A DNA stretch of 64,000 nucleotides from Paragonimus skrjabini miyazakii (GCA_014338405.1 JTDE01000028.1:53986-117985), one strand, 5' to 3'. Shown: positions 1-12,009, counted from the first letter of the stretch. The notes: generated by a model from the letters alone, not told the origin. A program made the numbers and translations.

Positions 1-1180
1 GTTTATTTTAGCGAGCTTTTTCACCCTATGTAATTCACCACTAGATATGAGAACGTTGGTTATACTCCAAATATTTTCGAAGTATGACGCATATGATTGC
101 GCTGATATTTTACTGCTGTCAGTAAATAGGTTTGCGGTTTTACAGCACAATGCACCTAACCCCTGCCATTGCAGCCCATAATCTTCATTGAAACTCGGTC
201 GTTGGCTTCGTTGTCGGCCTGACAACCTCGGATAGAACTATTGATTTCATGAATCAATGTGCGCATTTTATCACAGTTTTAGCCCTTTTCATACGGTCTT
301 GTGTGAATTCTTATATCCCTCATGCAGCCAATTCCGCGTTCAATTGTTCAAACTTAAACAGCAACGTTTGAAGTGGAGCGTATAAAAACTTTGCACACAA
401 TCTCTCTGCTGTTAAACTGTCTCGTTGACGTTTTCTGATCGTACTTTCTGTTCCTCGTTTGGATCTGAGGTGCACTGACGTTGATTTCTTATATTTCAAA
501 GTCGTCGATACGCAGTGTACTGCAGTTCTTAGTGGATGTGCTGGTAAGATTTAATTCGTATGAACCACCGAAAGCAGTTGGTGACTTCGGTGCCTTTTTG
601 TCAAACTGGACCTAGTTTTGTAGCTTTTACTGGCTGTTTGCCAAGACAGTAATAATAGGTTGTTGTCTGAACTGACTACATTCTTTCATAATGGAAGCAC
701 ATTCCACTCCATACTTGCTAACAGTCGTCTCTAACTCCAAAAAGGCGTATGATGAACATCGCGTGATAATCTTGTTGTTAATTTTAATGTCATCTTAGTA
801 GCTTTTACTATACCCACAGGTTTCATAATGTGATGACTTGTTAGTCATCGAGAGAATAGAATACTGAACGATTAAAAATGACCTCCGATCTTGTCATACA
901 TTTTTCACTGTGTAACGGACGCTTGGCGTTTAGTTTGGAATTTTCCGTATTCTTAGGCTAACTTTGAGTCCGTTACACGCGCTGCTCATTTGTTAGCGTT
1001 CCGCACTCCGGGCTGTATTCACAAGTCTATCCATTCGCTTCCTTATTTAATCATGTAATTGGTAGCGTGTTGCGAAGCGCACTTGGTGGTTCTCAGGATC
1101 TCGGAGTTTTAAGCTTCTGTTAGATGGTAAGCTGATCAACACTCAGTAACCGATGATGTTACTGTACTTAGTTCCTTTGC
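1..1180. other. No recognisable gene
   Basis: No reading frame, splice-bordered exon or named repeat could be supported here. The sequence is AT-rich and stop-dense in all frames. The 5' edge of the LINE that follows is not sharp, so the last part may hold decayed LINE sequence. Confidence 0.4.
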
Positions 1181-1229
1181 AAATTGCAGTGATATCATAT
1201 TGTTCCCTCAGTAAGGTAGATCAGGTTTT

Positions 1230-2412
1230 GTACCAAATCTGTGGCACTCAAATGATGCCGGTGTACCCCTCCTATCTGATAAAAGACCGGCTGATGTTGA
1301 TTATGCTGACGACAAGATATTGCTGTTTGACAACTTTCAAGCGGCACAAACAGCGCTAAACATTATTCCGCGTTCTGCTACGTACTTCGGAATGCGCTTT
1401 GCCGCCTCAAACTGCGAAGTGCTTCTGCAAGATTGCCGTTATTACGTAAATTTATTGTTAGATATTGAAGGTATGGAGGTTGTTGATCGGTTTGTATACC
1501 TGGAAAGCTGCATCAGCGGCGGCGGGGGTGTAGGGAATGAAATGGAGGCGCGTATTTCCAAGGCTAAGGTGATGTTCGTTGATCTGACACACCTATGGCG
1601 ACAGAAGGTATTTCTCTGAATGTTAAAGGTTGTGCTGTATTACTTTACGGCAGCGAAACCTGAACGGTCAGAGCAGAGGACGTGAACTGTCTTCGGGTAT
1701 TTGACGACCGATGTCTGCGTTCAGTCGCTCGTATCGGGTGGCACCAGCGAGTAAGCAATGAGGAGGTTAGGAAGCGGGTGTTTGGCATTGACTGTCAAAC
1801 GAGTTCTTTTGTTCAGTCACTACATTTGCACGCAATTAGATGGCTAGGCCATGTAGTAAGGATGCCAGCTAGTCGTTTGCCACACCAAGCACTGTTTGCT
1901 GACGCTGCGGCCGATTGGTGTAAGGTGCGGGGTGTACAGATGATGACCTGGCGTGGAGAAATGAAGTTGTTCACGAAGGGGTTGGTCACTGTAGATCGGG
2001 TTTGTCTCCCGGGCTGGAGCCCCCGCGACTCAGAGAGTCGGTGGCTTGAGACGTTAGGTGAGATGGCGATTAACCGCGCTCAGTCGCGTGAATTTTGTGG
2101 TTGTTTGTCCGAGTTGTTTGCGAATTGAGTGCACTTAATGATGCGGTACAATGAAAACCATAAGGTAGCTGTTTTGCTGATGCCTTATTTTCACTTACAG
2201 CTTGGTTGTTTGTTTGCAAGGTGTAGGCGCCTTGATATTGTATGTTTGAATATAGACGTAGCTTTTTTTAATAGTTAGGTGCCATTCCTCTCCCCTTCTT
2301 TCTTCTTCTCTCTTCCTATACAGGGTTTGCTTTTTCTTCTTCGTGGTTGTGTGGCAGTTAAGCATCATTGAGAACCACTGATGTATTGTTGTCTATGATG
2401 ATGATGAATCTC
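1230..2412 (+). mobile_element. RTE-like LINE, copy A (3' half, decayed)
   Basis: This is the 3' half of a non-LTR retrotransposon. A reverse transcriptase YADD box lies at 1302-1313 and continues in frame to 1619 through FAASNCEVLLQDC and VDRFVYLESCISG. A second frame at 1682-2128 carries the C-terminal tail of the family (HLHAIRWLGHVVRMP, then SRWLETLGEMAINR). A stop near 1620 and a frame change separate the two, so it is dead. The 3' end is a short 3' UTR finishing CTGATGTATTG followed by a GATGATGATG tail near 2398-2406. The tail and frames match copies B and C in this window. The 5' half is missing, as is usual for truncated LINE insertions. Confidence 0.85.
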
Positions 2413-3049
2413 CTGTAGCTGCTCGTCATTGTTATTTCCGATTACGATATTACCGCCATTTCACTGGTAGATTTTCATGCTTACCATATCGGCTGTTTTT
2501 TCTTTCTTTGTTTTTGATGTGAAAACTCTCCCAGTATTGTCTAATGTTCCAACTTTTTGTGACCTGTCAAATATAGTGATGTAAAAATGTTTTCTATGGA
2601 TTTTTAATTCAATGTGGAGAGTGGTTTTTGGTCAACTTTAACGAATTTAAACATCCTCATGCATGTGCATCGATCCCCGCAATCTAATGTACCTTTTATT
2701 CTCGTTCTGCTTAGTCGCGTTCGCCCTGCTTTCGTGGACCACCATTCCGACGAGTTGCTTGAAGAGGACACCGACCCGCGCAACCTGTTTCCAGGTCTTA
2801 TTTACTCCGACCCGGTATGTGCATGTGCTCTGTCCATTCAACTAGATAACGCGTTGTTTGCTTGTGAATGCATTATTTTGATTTCGCTTCCTCTATGATG
2901 ATTCAGAACAGGTATCGTAGATGACTTAAACGTTTCATCGAGAGTCTCATGCCGACACCTTTGAATCTGAGAGGCCAATTACCAACAATGTGTTTCGCGA
3001 GTTTTTTTTCGCGAAAACTGTTCACTTTTTCATCATATCTTGTATTTGA

Positions 3050-4555
3050 AACATCAGCGTATTTTTCCAGCTTACGCGACTCTTTTGATTTTGTGAATGC
3101 AATTAAAAATACCAATTTAACTGGGCAATCAATGTTTTCTCACGACGTCGCACCCTTGTTTACAAACGTCCCGCTAAAGGAGACCATAGATTACCTATGT
3201 GGTTTTGTCGAAGATAGTAAGATATTCGGATCCTATCGGTCGAACTCAAGCAATTACCTTATCTATGTACTTACATCGTACAGTTTGAGTTCAGTGAGGG
3301 AATTTATTGACCAAAGGACGATGTCGCAATTAGATCGTCGTTAGGACCACTGTTTGTAGATATTTTCATTGGCAAAATTGGAAAACGAATAGCTGAGTTC
3401 AGCGGTAGATCAATGCACTTTTTACAAAAGTTACATTGACGACATCCATTGCGTACTCGATAATAACGTAAATCCGACTGACATATTGGCCAGATTCAAC
3501 TCCGCACACCAAAATTTGCAATTTCCGTTGGAGTCCGAAATGTATGGCCAATTAGGCTTTTTGGATGTACGTTTACGTCGCTGCGCTGATGGCTCAATTC
3601 AGCGCGCGACACACAGAAAGGATACTTGGAATGGTCAGTACATTTACTTCAATAGTTTTGTATCACTCGCCTTAAAAAATCTAATTAACTGTCTGATGGA
3701 GAGAGCCGTAAGAATTTGCACAGATGACACAGTTACTGAAGAATTGACATTCATGCATACAATATTCCTACAAAACGGCTACCCGGAAAGGCTCATAGCA
3801 CCATGCAGCAGTGGAGTGAAAAAGACCAGCTGCATCTAGCAGAAAGGAAAACTGCACACATCGGATTACCTTTCATGGTGATACGCTAGCCAAAACTCAC
3901 GTGTGGGCTCAAATGTGCAGTTAATACATTTTGCACAGCTAAGTTACGTGTCCACTCTGCGTCCAATCCGATTCTGTGCTCACGTCTAAAAGATAATGTC
4001 TGTTTTTGCAGTCTCGTTTTGTGTATGTTCATTCACTTGTTTCTGTGGAATCAGTTGTGTTAGCCGCACGATCAGACGCTTATGTGAACGGGTCCGTGAA
4101 CATCATCCATCTTGGCTCAACAGTGGAATAACGAAATCTGTCAACAGTGCCATACTATCGCCTCTGGTGGATTCGAATCACTGTCAATGTGACGGATGCA
4201 TTTCACTCAATCTATCGAGTTTAGGCTACCCAGTAAAGTAAGATGAGGCGTAGAATTCTGTCCACATCTGAAGCTATTGGAATTCGCCTGTACAACTCAT
4301 CCCTGTGAACCCAGGAAAGTTTTGTTCAAGCTCGAGGCCTGCCTTTGTCAACTCTATACCCTGTTAGCTTGTCAAGACCCATTATTTGAGTGGGTAGTTG
4401 GTTGCATTGTGACAGTGAATTGAGTGACCTCATTGATCACTCGTTCCCCGGTTACCCTCTTAATGATTCCTCTGTAAAAGCTGTGATATAAATGTGATGT
4501 GTTTAGCCTGATGATGAGTTACTGGAAACGAATTTGTTCGTTACACATTATTTGT
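3050..4555 (+). mobile_element. Penelope-like element, copy 1 (RT + GIY-YIG, broken)
   Basis: This is a degenerate Penelope-like retroelement. Reverse transcriptase motif A reads APLFTNVPLKETIDYLC (about 3145-3205). The catalytic box appears as SYIDDIHC near 3430. The thumb/linker follows in the frame 3486-3839 (LGFLDVRLRRCADGS, then DTWNGQYIYFNSF). A GIY-YIG endonuclease follows at 3996-4241: FTCFCGISCVSRTIRRLC then EHHPSWL. A C-terminal remnant around 4250-4330 (ILSTSEAIGIRLYNSSL) resembles the end of other PLE proteins. Several frame changes and stops make it non-functional. The N-terminal RT motifs are lost. The 3' end carries a hammerhead-like motif and stops about 70 nt before a host splice acceptor. 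Confidence 0.85.
4490..4550 (+). ncRNA. Hammerhead ribozyme-like relic at PLE copy 1 3' end
   Basis: CTGATGA (4508-4514) and GAAAC (4525-4529) match the two conserved strands of the hammerhead core. Directly after, CGAA (4529-4532) and TTCG (4537-4540) close a short stem III around TTTG. Stem I can form between AATGTG (4491-4496) and CACATT (4544-4549). The stem II segment (4515-4524) pairs poorly. PLEs are known to carry type I hammerheads in their terminal repeats, and this sits where one is expected. It is likely degenerate; self-cleavage is not claimed. Confidence 0.5.
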
Positions 4556-4622
4556 CATGACTACGCTGGGAATTTTTACGCAATTATTGTTGTCCTTTGG
4601 TTATTGGTCTCTTCTTCCTCAG

Positions 4623-5162
4623 CACCGGCTACCCTACTTCCCACGAATGTGGTCCGACGAGGCGCGGTCCGATGACGATGTGGTAGAAGAGCGGGACGAG
4701 GATGAAGGTGAAGAAATAGTCGAGCATAGTGATCCAGACGACTCTGATCTGATTGGCGGTACTGTGTCTGCGGATCGTGCACATGGAACCACGACGACAC
4801 CGGAAGACGATCTGCTCAGTCATACACCTGAACACCCAACTGCTCCTCTCCAACTCCCGTTTAGCACGGTGGGAGTAAGCGGGGATCGGTTGACGCACTT
4901 GTTCGTTGAACTCCGGGAACGTGCTAATTTGGATTTGTTTCAAGTGCCTCCAAACAATTTGGGTGCGAATTCTACTTCTCAGGCACAATCTTCTCTTTTT
5001 GATGCGGACGCCTTAAGTGATGAGTTGGAGCGGCACGAGAAAATGCTTAAAGAATTTGATGATTTTTTAGAGGATTTCTGTCGATTGGATCCGTTTGGCC
5101 CACTTGCTCCTAATCCGATGATGCCTGTACGTCCCCCTCACTTTGGCACTGAGCCATCTTGA
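4623..5162 (+). CDS. Acidic terminal exon of an unrecognised gene
   Basis: A strong acceptor (pyrimidine tract TCTCTTCTTCCTCAG ending at 4622) opens 179 codons ending TGA. The exon starts HRLPYFPRMWSDEARSDDD, followed by a run of Asp/Glu, then Thr/Pro-rich sequence, then a probable helix around LRERANLDLFQVP. The C-terminal third holds HEKMLKEFDDFLEDFC and ends in a Pro-rich tail. The reading frame is open for 200 codons if the intronic part is included, and composition is clearly coding. It is not a transposon frame. Upstream exons must lie beyond LINE A and PLE 1 or outside the window. I do not recognise the family; the acidic linker suggests a cytoplasmic tail or regulatory region. Confidence 0.65.
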   Translation, partial: HRLPYFPRMWSDEARSDDDVVEERDEDEGEEIVEHSDPDDSDLIGGTVSADRAHGTTTTPEDDLLSHTPEHPTAPLQLPFSTVGVSGDRLTHLFVELRERANLDLFQVPPNNLGANSTSQAQSSLFDADALSDELERHEKMLKEFDDFLEDFCRLDPFGPLAPNPMMPVRPPHFGTEPS

Positions 5163-7500
5163 ATGGGTCCGCCTGACACGGTGTGTTCATATGTAACCTT
5201 TCGCGGTCGTTGCCTGTGGGTCAGGATGCAGAATATCCAGGTTCCGTTATAAAACGTTGTACTTCGATTATCTAGTTTGGAGAGCACATGGCCCGAATCA
5301 GGCTACTGCACTCACTTTCTCTTTTTAAAGATCTATCTGCTACTTTCTGCGAATTGAACAACTGCAATTTGCCTCATGGCGCCAGATTGTAAAAAACCAT
5401 TTGCTTTTTTCCTTATTTGTTCACATTATTTCTGAGTTTCTACTAACGATATGCATACGCATACTCACTGCGAAGATTTTTGCACTGTTTGTTTTATGTT
5501 ACTTGGTGTTTCTTTGAAATAGTATTTGGTGATCATGATCCCATTTAGTTTGAATTGCTTTTTGTTTCGGTGCTAACCGATACTATTCTGTTAAATTTAT
5601 TCAATCGGTTTTTGGAGTGGTTAGTGCTTCTCTAATAGTAAAGCTCATCGTTGAGCTACGGACACTGATTTGCTCTTGTTGAAAATCATAGTGGATTTTA
5701 TAGCTACGGTTTATGGTTCGAGTATCCGGTTGTTTGTCGAATGTGACATTTAGGTTGAAAATCTTTCATCACTGAATGAGATCACATTATTAGTGTATAG
5801 GAGTTTGAAAGTATAGGTTTTTATATTGTAGTTGGTAAAGACCTGTCAATATTCGTTTTTTTTTTAGACAATAGTTGGTTACTTCATGTTGTTATTATGG
5901 CTCTTTTGTCCTTAGAACTGATGAGTTACATGTTATTGCCTCCATCAATTGTAACACTAACCTATACACTCCGACTCTTACATACTAATGATATCATTTA
6001 ATTTTGAGATGAAACCTTTGCATTCTAAACGTCAGACTATTTTATTTGAATCGAACATAATGCGTGCTTCTGGCTAGTGGTTTGCTTCTAAAATGTTCAG
6101 TCATTTTGGGCTGATTTGTAACGAACTGGCATATGTTGCTTTTAATTCGATTGTTCTATCTTTACACTTTATGAAAGATTTGGGTAGTAAACTTCAGTCG
6201 TACTTCACAATGTCCGTCAGAAATAGCCTGTCAAGTTGAATTTGGTAACTTTTATTTTTGGTTGATAGCTAATCCAATCAGTGTTCTTCTTGAAGAGATT
6301 CATCTGTGAAAAAATATATGGGCTTCTTGATTCGAGTCAACACGCACTTTATAAACTACGAAGCCACTTTCGAGCTCAAGGGTTTCATAGTTGGACTCAC
6401 TCAATCATCGATAATCCCATGTCGCATGAAATCCATTAAATGTTCTAGCCACTGACTGCCTGGGCATTATTTCTCTTGTAGTTAGCGCCGGAATTCACGA
6501 ATGCTACTGTCGAACATTGAACTTATGTTACTGACAAGTAGTGTAGCGAATTTGTCAATTTGGAAGGGACGCAATTGTGAACTACTCAGTCCTTTCGCAC
6601 ATAGTCGTGTACTATTCATCCAGACTACTTTGAGCCGCAACTCTGTATTCCGACACGGGTTTGACCAGTATGCATCATTTAAGGTGCACTCGCTGCGCCG
6701 AGTCAAGTTTTACCAGGAACTGAGTGCTCAGCATTTCACATTTAACACCACTCGCATTCGATCACAGCATTTATTCTAGTTCTGTCTTCAGCAGACAAAT
6801 GAACCAATAGCTGCTGTCCCAGTTTTGCAACGAGTTGTGTAATATGATGTGTCATAACTATAGTTACGAGTATACAGGTTTGGGGCTTGCTCTTCTTGAG
6901 ATTTTGGGTTTATATTACGAATTGATTGTAACGGGAAGTGTTGTGGGCAAGCAAACTGGCGTTTAATTTGACCTGATACCGTGAATTTATTTACTAGACA
7001 AATACTCCGTGTGTATCGAGGACTGTGTGGTCAAAAGATCCGTTACGTATTTATTCCCAAAACTGAGAGTTAGAGTATGCCATGTTCAAAAGAACTTCAG
7101 AAGTGAGACGAAATGTGTATCCTCTAACTTTATTGCGGCGCTCTTCACGTTATTGCATCACACTGACATGTGGCCCAGACTAATACACAAACAAATTATG
7201 GGCTGCGACCTATGGGATGCTTTGTTTAAATTAGTAGTTGGGGTCACTCACTACACTTATGCTTTCAGTTCATTCGTTTAACAAGGGTAAATTAAAACAC
7301 ACTCTTGAACCTATTGGGTTATGGGAAGTGCGCGTTTGACCGACTGACCAGTCCATAAAGTTCATTCTACGGTGCAAAACGAAGGGTATTTGTGGCTGGT
7401 TAACCCCTAGGACTTTGTACTTTAATACAACCTATTCAGAGCCGAATAAAGAACTCTCGGAGCGAAGAGGAGTACACTCTCGATGATCCCTGAAGTGTTG
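5163..7500. other. Intergenic stretch with two unassigned open frames
   Basis: Mostly AT-rich with no clear gene. At 6481 there is a good acceptor (TTATTTCTCTTGTAG) followed by a GC-richer segment (6481-6780) that is open on both strands: 92 codons plus from 6501, 74 codons minus. A further open frame at 7009-7281 plus has no convincing splice signals. None could be assigned to a family. Confidence 0.3.
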
Positions 7501-7519
7501 GATGCTTGAAGCATACGAC

Positions 7520-7700
7520 CTGGAAATACCCAAGTTCCCGATCGATAACTGAGAGGAGGAGACCGCACAATTTGCGTTGGCTGGATCACTTGGTGGGTCG
7601 GCGAAACGTCTGTCACACGGCGTATTCGGACTGTGGAAGAAATCGCTGGCGCTCCAGGCTACTACGTGGTCAAGTGTTGTGAACTTTTAGACTGCCCTAT
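7520..7700 (+). mobile_element. Possible LINE C-terminal remnant
   Basis: A short plus-strand frame reads RRPHNLRWLDHLVGR. This resembles the LRWLGHVxRMP signature in the C-terminal tail of the RTE-like LINEs in this window, but from a different subfamily. No other LINE motif is preserved, so this is weak. Confidence 0.25.
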
Positions 7701-7859
7701 GAGCAGGGTTAGGATGTGCTGCCTGTCAGATGGAATACTGTGAAGCAACCTACACCGCTGGTTAAAACCGCTTTTGTACGTAACATCGTATCGCACGCAG
7801 TGGCGTGTCTGAATGTGTTAGATTTTTGTAATAATTTCCATAATTCCATAAAGTCTTTG

Positions 7860-7865
7860 TTTATT
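7860..7865 (-). terminator. AATAAA polyadenylation signal overlapping a stop codon
   Basis: On the minus strand the stop codon TAA (7866-7864) runs directly into AATAAA. If used, the 3' UTR would be very short. Confidence 0.45.
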
Positions 7866-8028
7866 AGGATTTCTTCTTTTGGGCTAATGTCGACGGGAAC
7901 GGCGGCTTGAGCCGTCGTTCCCTCAGATGTTGGTCTAAGCTTAATGTGTGTTCCGGTGTATATTGTCTAGGGTCCATGTGAAAACAGTTCGTGAACGTGA
8001 CCATACTTAATGGATCAACATCACGCTC
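7864..8028 (-). CDS. Terminal exon of a two- or three-exon minus gene
   Basis: The acceptor CAATCAAAAG (minus, ending at 8029) opens 54 codons plus TAA. The exon starts ERDVDPLSMVTF and ends in a basic tail (STLAQKKKS). It joins in phase 0 to the exon at 8575-8366. An AATAAA overlaps the stop codon. A 28-nt near-perfect hairpin lies inside the coding part and encodes the ERRLKPPF segment. The short intron of 337 nt, the in-phase join and the polyadenylation signal argue for a real 3' end. Product unknown. Confidence 0.5.
   Translation of the reverse strand, partial: ERDVDPLSMVTFTNCFHMDPRQYTPEHTLSLDQHLRERRLKPPFPSTLAQKKKS
7895..7922. repeat. 28-nt perfect-arm hairpin within a coding exon
   Basis: Two 13-nt arms (GGGAACGGCGGCT and AGCCGTCGTTCCC) pair fully, with one G-T pair, around a 2-nt loop. 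It lies inside the minus-strand exon 8028-7864. It is the strongest short inverted repeat noticed in the left part of the window. Confidence 0.8.
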
Positions 8029-8365
8029 CTTTTGATTGGTGCAATTAAGAGCTTTGGTGTAATTAAGCAATCAGAATCAAGTGCCGTTCTAGAGACAACA
8101 AAGTCGACCGGGCAGCACAAGCTAATGGGTCCACAGTAAATCGAGGCTGATGCTAACCAATTTGTTACAAACCCATAAAATTATTCTCGGACAGCGGCCG
8201 TGCGAACGCTACCGGTTTGTACGCACCCGGTTGAAATTGTATGTCCAAACGATGGAAAAATTCTTCCATGGTCAGCAATTTTGCTCCGTGTAATCCGTCG
8301 GACAAATTCTATAGAATGCTCGGGTTATTCTTTTCACTTTCTTTGAGAATGGCAAACTAGTTCAC

Positions 8366-8575
8366 CTGACTGTCGACTTGAGGATCATCATTTGATTGTG
8401 TACGCCCACATTTAACAGGGATGGTAGTATCAGCTGAAGCAATAAAGGCGGATGCAGAGGACATAGGGATATTCAATAATCTGTGCACACTTTGATTCAG
8501 TCTTTTCAATATCTCGCGGATTTTTACACTGGATAGCTGATAATACCCACCGTTGTTAGTGACTTCCAGAGTCAT
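8366..8575 (-). CDS. Exon upstream of the 8028-7864 terminal exon
   Basis: Seventy codons open with ATG and end at a CAG|GTGAAC donor. A probable amphipathic helix lies near residues 15-32 (SVKIREILKRLNQSVHRLL), followed by a Ser/Ala-rich stretch and a polar end (NDDPQVDSQ). The donor is in phase 0 and joins the next exon without breaking the frame. Possible acceptors end at 8576 or 8582, so the ATG may be internal rather than the start. Codon choice and composition look coding; no family is recognised. Confidence 0.5.
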
Positions 8576-8581
8576 CTTGCA

Positions 8582-9925
8582 CTACAGCCGCAGTTGTAAA
8601 ATTGGTGTTGGGGGATATGAGAACGATTTTACGGAATACATCTACGAACGGGTATAGTAGTTGCGACATAGGGCGTAGGATTCACCGCTGGAAGATAGCC
8701 GACAATTACGGCGTTCGATTAACGCATATCCCGTTCACAACGAGTCTCGATATCGGTAGACTCATAACATTGTCTGTTCGGTTCGTATAATGGTAAATTA
8801 CTTGGAAAATACCCACGCTATGTGTAGTGTGATTTTCAGTGTTGCGTTTGGTCTGTTTTTAACTAATACTAGAAGCTACTACGTCATTTCAATAGGATGT
8901 CTATTGTACCTTTTACCCACGTCAGTTGGCTTTTGTCCAGTGAGATTTCGATGAAACTGCACCCTACAATGACCACTCGAAGTGGTTTATTACAGTTGAT
9001 TGGGCCGTAATTTCGTCCAAGTTGTAAACCAAGTAAAGAGGCACGATTGATAAACTATATTCGGTCGATTTCAACCAATTCTGACCGTATCTGTGATTGG
9101 TAGCAGCGATGAGTCTATCCACGTGTGGGGTATCATTTGATAAACCAGTAGAAGTGAGCTAACGTTTCATCTAGTGAACAGGAAGTGAGACTGTATTTAC
9201 AAATGTGTTTCGGAAACACTCATTTTTTTGTGTTTAATATTGTTGATACCTAGCAGTTGCAAACCTGTTCTAACACTTCACAAGTTCTAGGAAAGTAAAA
9301 AATAACTGATCGTCAAAAAAAACAACATAGTGCAGTTGTTAGTTCTTAATGCGATTGAGCATGCCTTGGGTCGTACAGTTGACTTATACCGGAAAGTTTG
9401 AAGTATGCTGCACCTGACAGGTACATTTGTTGATGCATGGACTTAGTCAGAATTACGGAGTCATTTTAGGCAAAAAGGTGGATGCAACTGCTACAGTCAA
9501 AATGGTCAGTTTTAAGTAATACCACTGTTTGATGGCAGCCTGTTTTATTCGAATGGTTACTACTGATGTTAATCGATATTCCCCATCAGTTCATTTTGCG
9601 GAAGGTGTATGCATATATGCGTATGTTTGGCATATGAATTTGTTTGCATACAAATACATGCGTGTTCTGCTAACGATACAGTGAATTTCAACACGTGGAT
9701 AATTACACTGTATAGATAAGACAATGAACAAACGCTACTCCAGAGATGCCGCACATAGCGTGCAGTAAACGGAGACAATAACTGAAGGCTTGGTTACTTC
9801 GCGTTGTTCTGCAACAAGCTGTAACTTGAATTGATTTTGTGCAACTCCTCTGCGCTAACTGAAGCCTTGGGTTAATTTGTGATATTTCGCTCAGTTCACG
9901 CTTAGTAAGGCCACTTAACTTTTGG
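8582..9925. other. No supported gene
   Basis: A good plus-strand acceptor (GGCTTTTGTCCAG, ending 8940) is followed by only a 22-codon open frame, not enough to call. The rest is AT-rich and shows no repeat that I could link to another part of the window. It is probably intron of the minus gene or intergenic. Confidence 0.3.
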
Positions 9926-9929
9926 GAAT

Positions 9930-11800
9930 CAACCACCATCATCATAAACAGCAATACATCAGTTGTTCCCAATGAGGCTTAACTGCCACACAACTTGATG
10001 TAGAAAACAAACCGTGTGTAGAGGAGAGGAAGGGACTTAACTACCGAAACTAGCCACGACCACATCCAGTCGACCAACACCAAGGTGCCAACACAACGAA
10101 GCTCTAGGTGAGAGTAAGCCGTCATCAGCAAAATAACTTTCTCACGGTTTCACTGCAACGCATCGTTAAGTGCACTCACTTCACAGACAACTCAGCCAAA
10201 CAACAGCAACTTTCAAGCTACTCACCTCCATTAGTCATCATCTCATCTAACCTCTCCAGCCACTGACTCTGTCGGTCGCAAGGATCCCAACCCACGAGAC
10301 GTACCCGACCTACAGTGATCAACTCCTTGGTGGACTATTTCATTTCTCCATGCCACGTCATCATCTGTCCATCTCGCATCTCACGCCAGTCGACCACAAC
10401 GTCGGAAAAGAGTGCTCCGTGTGGCAGACGACTGACCGGCGTTCTTAGTACATGGCTTAACCATCTAAGTCTGTGCAAACGTAAACAGTGAACAAAAGAA
10501 CCCGATTGACACTCACTTTTAAATACCCATTTCCTAGCCTCGCCGTTGCTTACTCGTTGGCGCCAACCGTCTATACGACCGACCGAACGCAGACATCATC
10601 AGTGGTCAAATACCTGGAGACCGTACACGTCTTCTACCCTCAGCAGCCTAGTTCTGCAGCCGCACATTAATGCAGCTCTCACTGTTGTCTTATACACGCA
10701 ACACTCAAACATCAGAGACGACCTCTCTGTCATCAGATGTATTCAAGACTAGTGATTACCGTCCAAACATTACAGACACGCGTTTCTACTTCATTCCCTA
10801 CACCTTCACCACAACCGCCGTCGACGATGCAGCTTCCCACTTATCCAAACCGATCAACAATCTCCATAATTTCATCATTCAACATTAAATCTACGTAATC
10901 ACAGCAGTCTTGCAGAAGCATCTTGTACTTTGAGGCTGCAAAGCGCATTCCGGAGTACTTCACGGAGTGCGAAATAGCATCTAGCATTGATTGTGGTGCT
11001 TGGCAATTATCAAACAACAACACCTTATCGTCAGTATAATCAAGATCAGTCAGTCTTCAATCAGGCAGGAGATCCATGCCGGCATCTTGTGATTGTCGGG
11101 GACAGTCCTCCATTAGTTCGTCCGTGACAAAGTTAAACTGAAATGGTGAAAGTGGACAGCCTTGGTGTACGCCGCTCCCTGTGCTGTATACCCTTACCTA
11201 AACTGAAGTACAGGAATAAGGTGCCGACAGTATGTTCAAATACTTGGTTGGTACACCTTCGTGGTTAAACGACTCTATAAGTATAGATCGGTCCACGGAA
11301 TCAAACACACTTTTATAGTCAGGAAATACGGCAACTGTTGGTCGGCGATACACATGATGCTGTTCCATAGTTTGGCGAGGAGTGCAAGTTTGATCAATAC
11401 ATCTTCGTTTAGGACGAAACCCTATCTGTTCTTCCACGACGTTAGCCTCCCGAGCTGCAGTAAGTCGATGAAGTATAATGGATGCCAGAACCCTGACAAT
11501 GACTGGGGTCAAACTAATTCCCCTATGGTTTTCGCAAGAGCTTCTAATACCTTTCTTGAATATGGTTACTATTATCGAGTGACTCCAGCAAAGATGGATG
11601 GTCTCCGTCGTCCACACAAGTTGAAACAACTGAGTCAAGGTCTCTACTAACGTCTCTCCACCTTCTTTGAAAAGTGCTGGCGCGAGATCATTTGGCCTAG
11701 CAGCACAATTACGTTGAGTTATAGGGGATCCAATCACATCTGAAACAAAATCAGACATTTATCGCCGTTGATGCCGGTACAAGCTAGAACTGAATAATCC
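9930..11800 (-). mobile_element. RTE-like LINE, copy B (reverse transcriptase, broken)
   Basis: The longest LINE copy, on the minus strand. The frame 11758-11198 carries the early RT motifs: APALFKEGGETLVETLTQLF, then HRGISLTPVIVRVLASIIL, then GFRPKRRCIDQT, then motif A as DYKSVFDSVDRSILIESF. It continues as GVSQGCPLSPFQFN, a YTDDK catalytic box and FAASKYKMLLQDC (11023-10841). Downstream to about 9930 the C-terminal tail and 3' UTR survive with many stops, ending CTGATGTATTGCTG and a GATGATGGTGG tail (9933-9946). It is non-functional through stops and frameshifts. It matches copies A and C in order and sequence. The endonuclease half is absent. Confidence 0.85.
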
Positions 11801-12009
11801 GCAGTTCTCCAACTAATTTAAGATTTTAGGTAACTCCTTGGTTAACTCACGAAACGGAAAGTTATAGATTTCTAAAAGTTTCGACCATCTTGAAAAGCCT
11901 TTAATGAACGATTGAGAGGACAACAATGTCACCACGTGAGAAAGGCTTACCTCGTCCTCGTCACCCACCTTATCCCGAACAGTTTACACGCATACGAAAT
12001 AAACGCACG

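Noticed and set aside
10488..10888. Several plus-strand frames of 60-72 codons
   Set aside because: They are antisense to the C-terminal and RT parts of LINE copy B.
11261..11650. 129-codon plus-strand frame
   Set aside because: Antisense of the LINE B reverse transcriptase; no independent signals.
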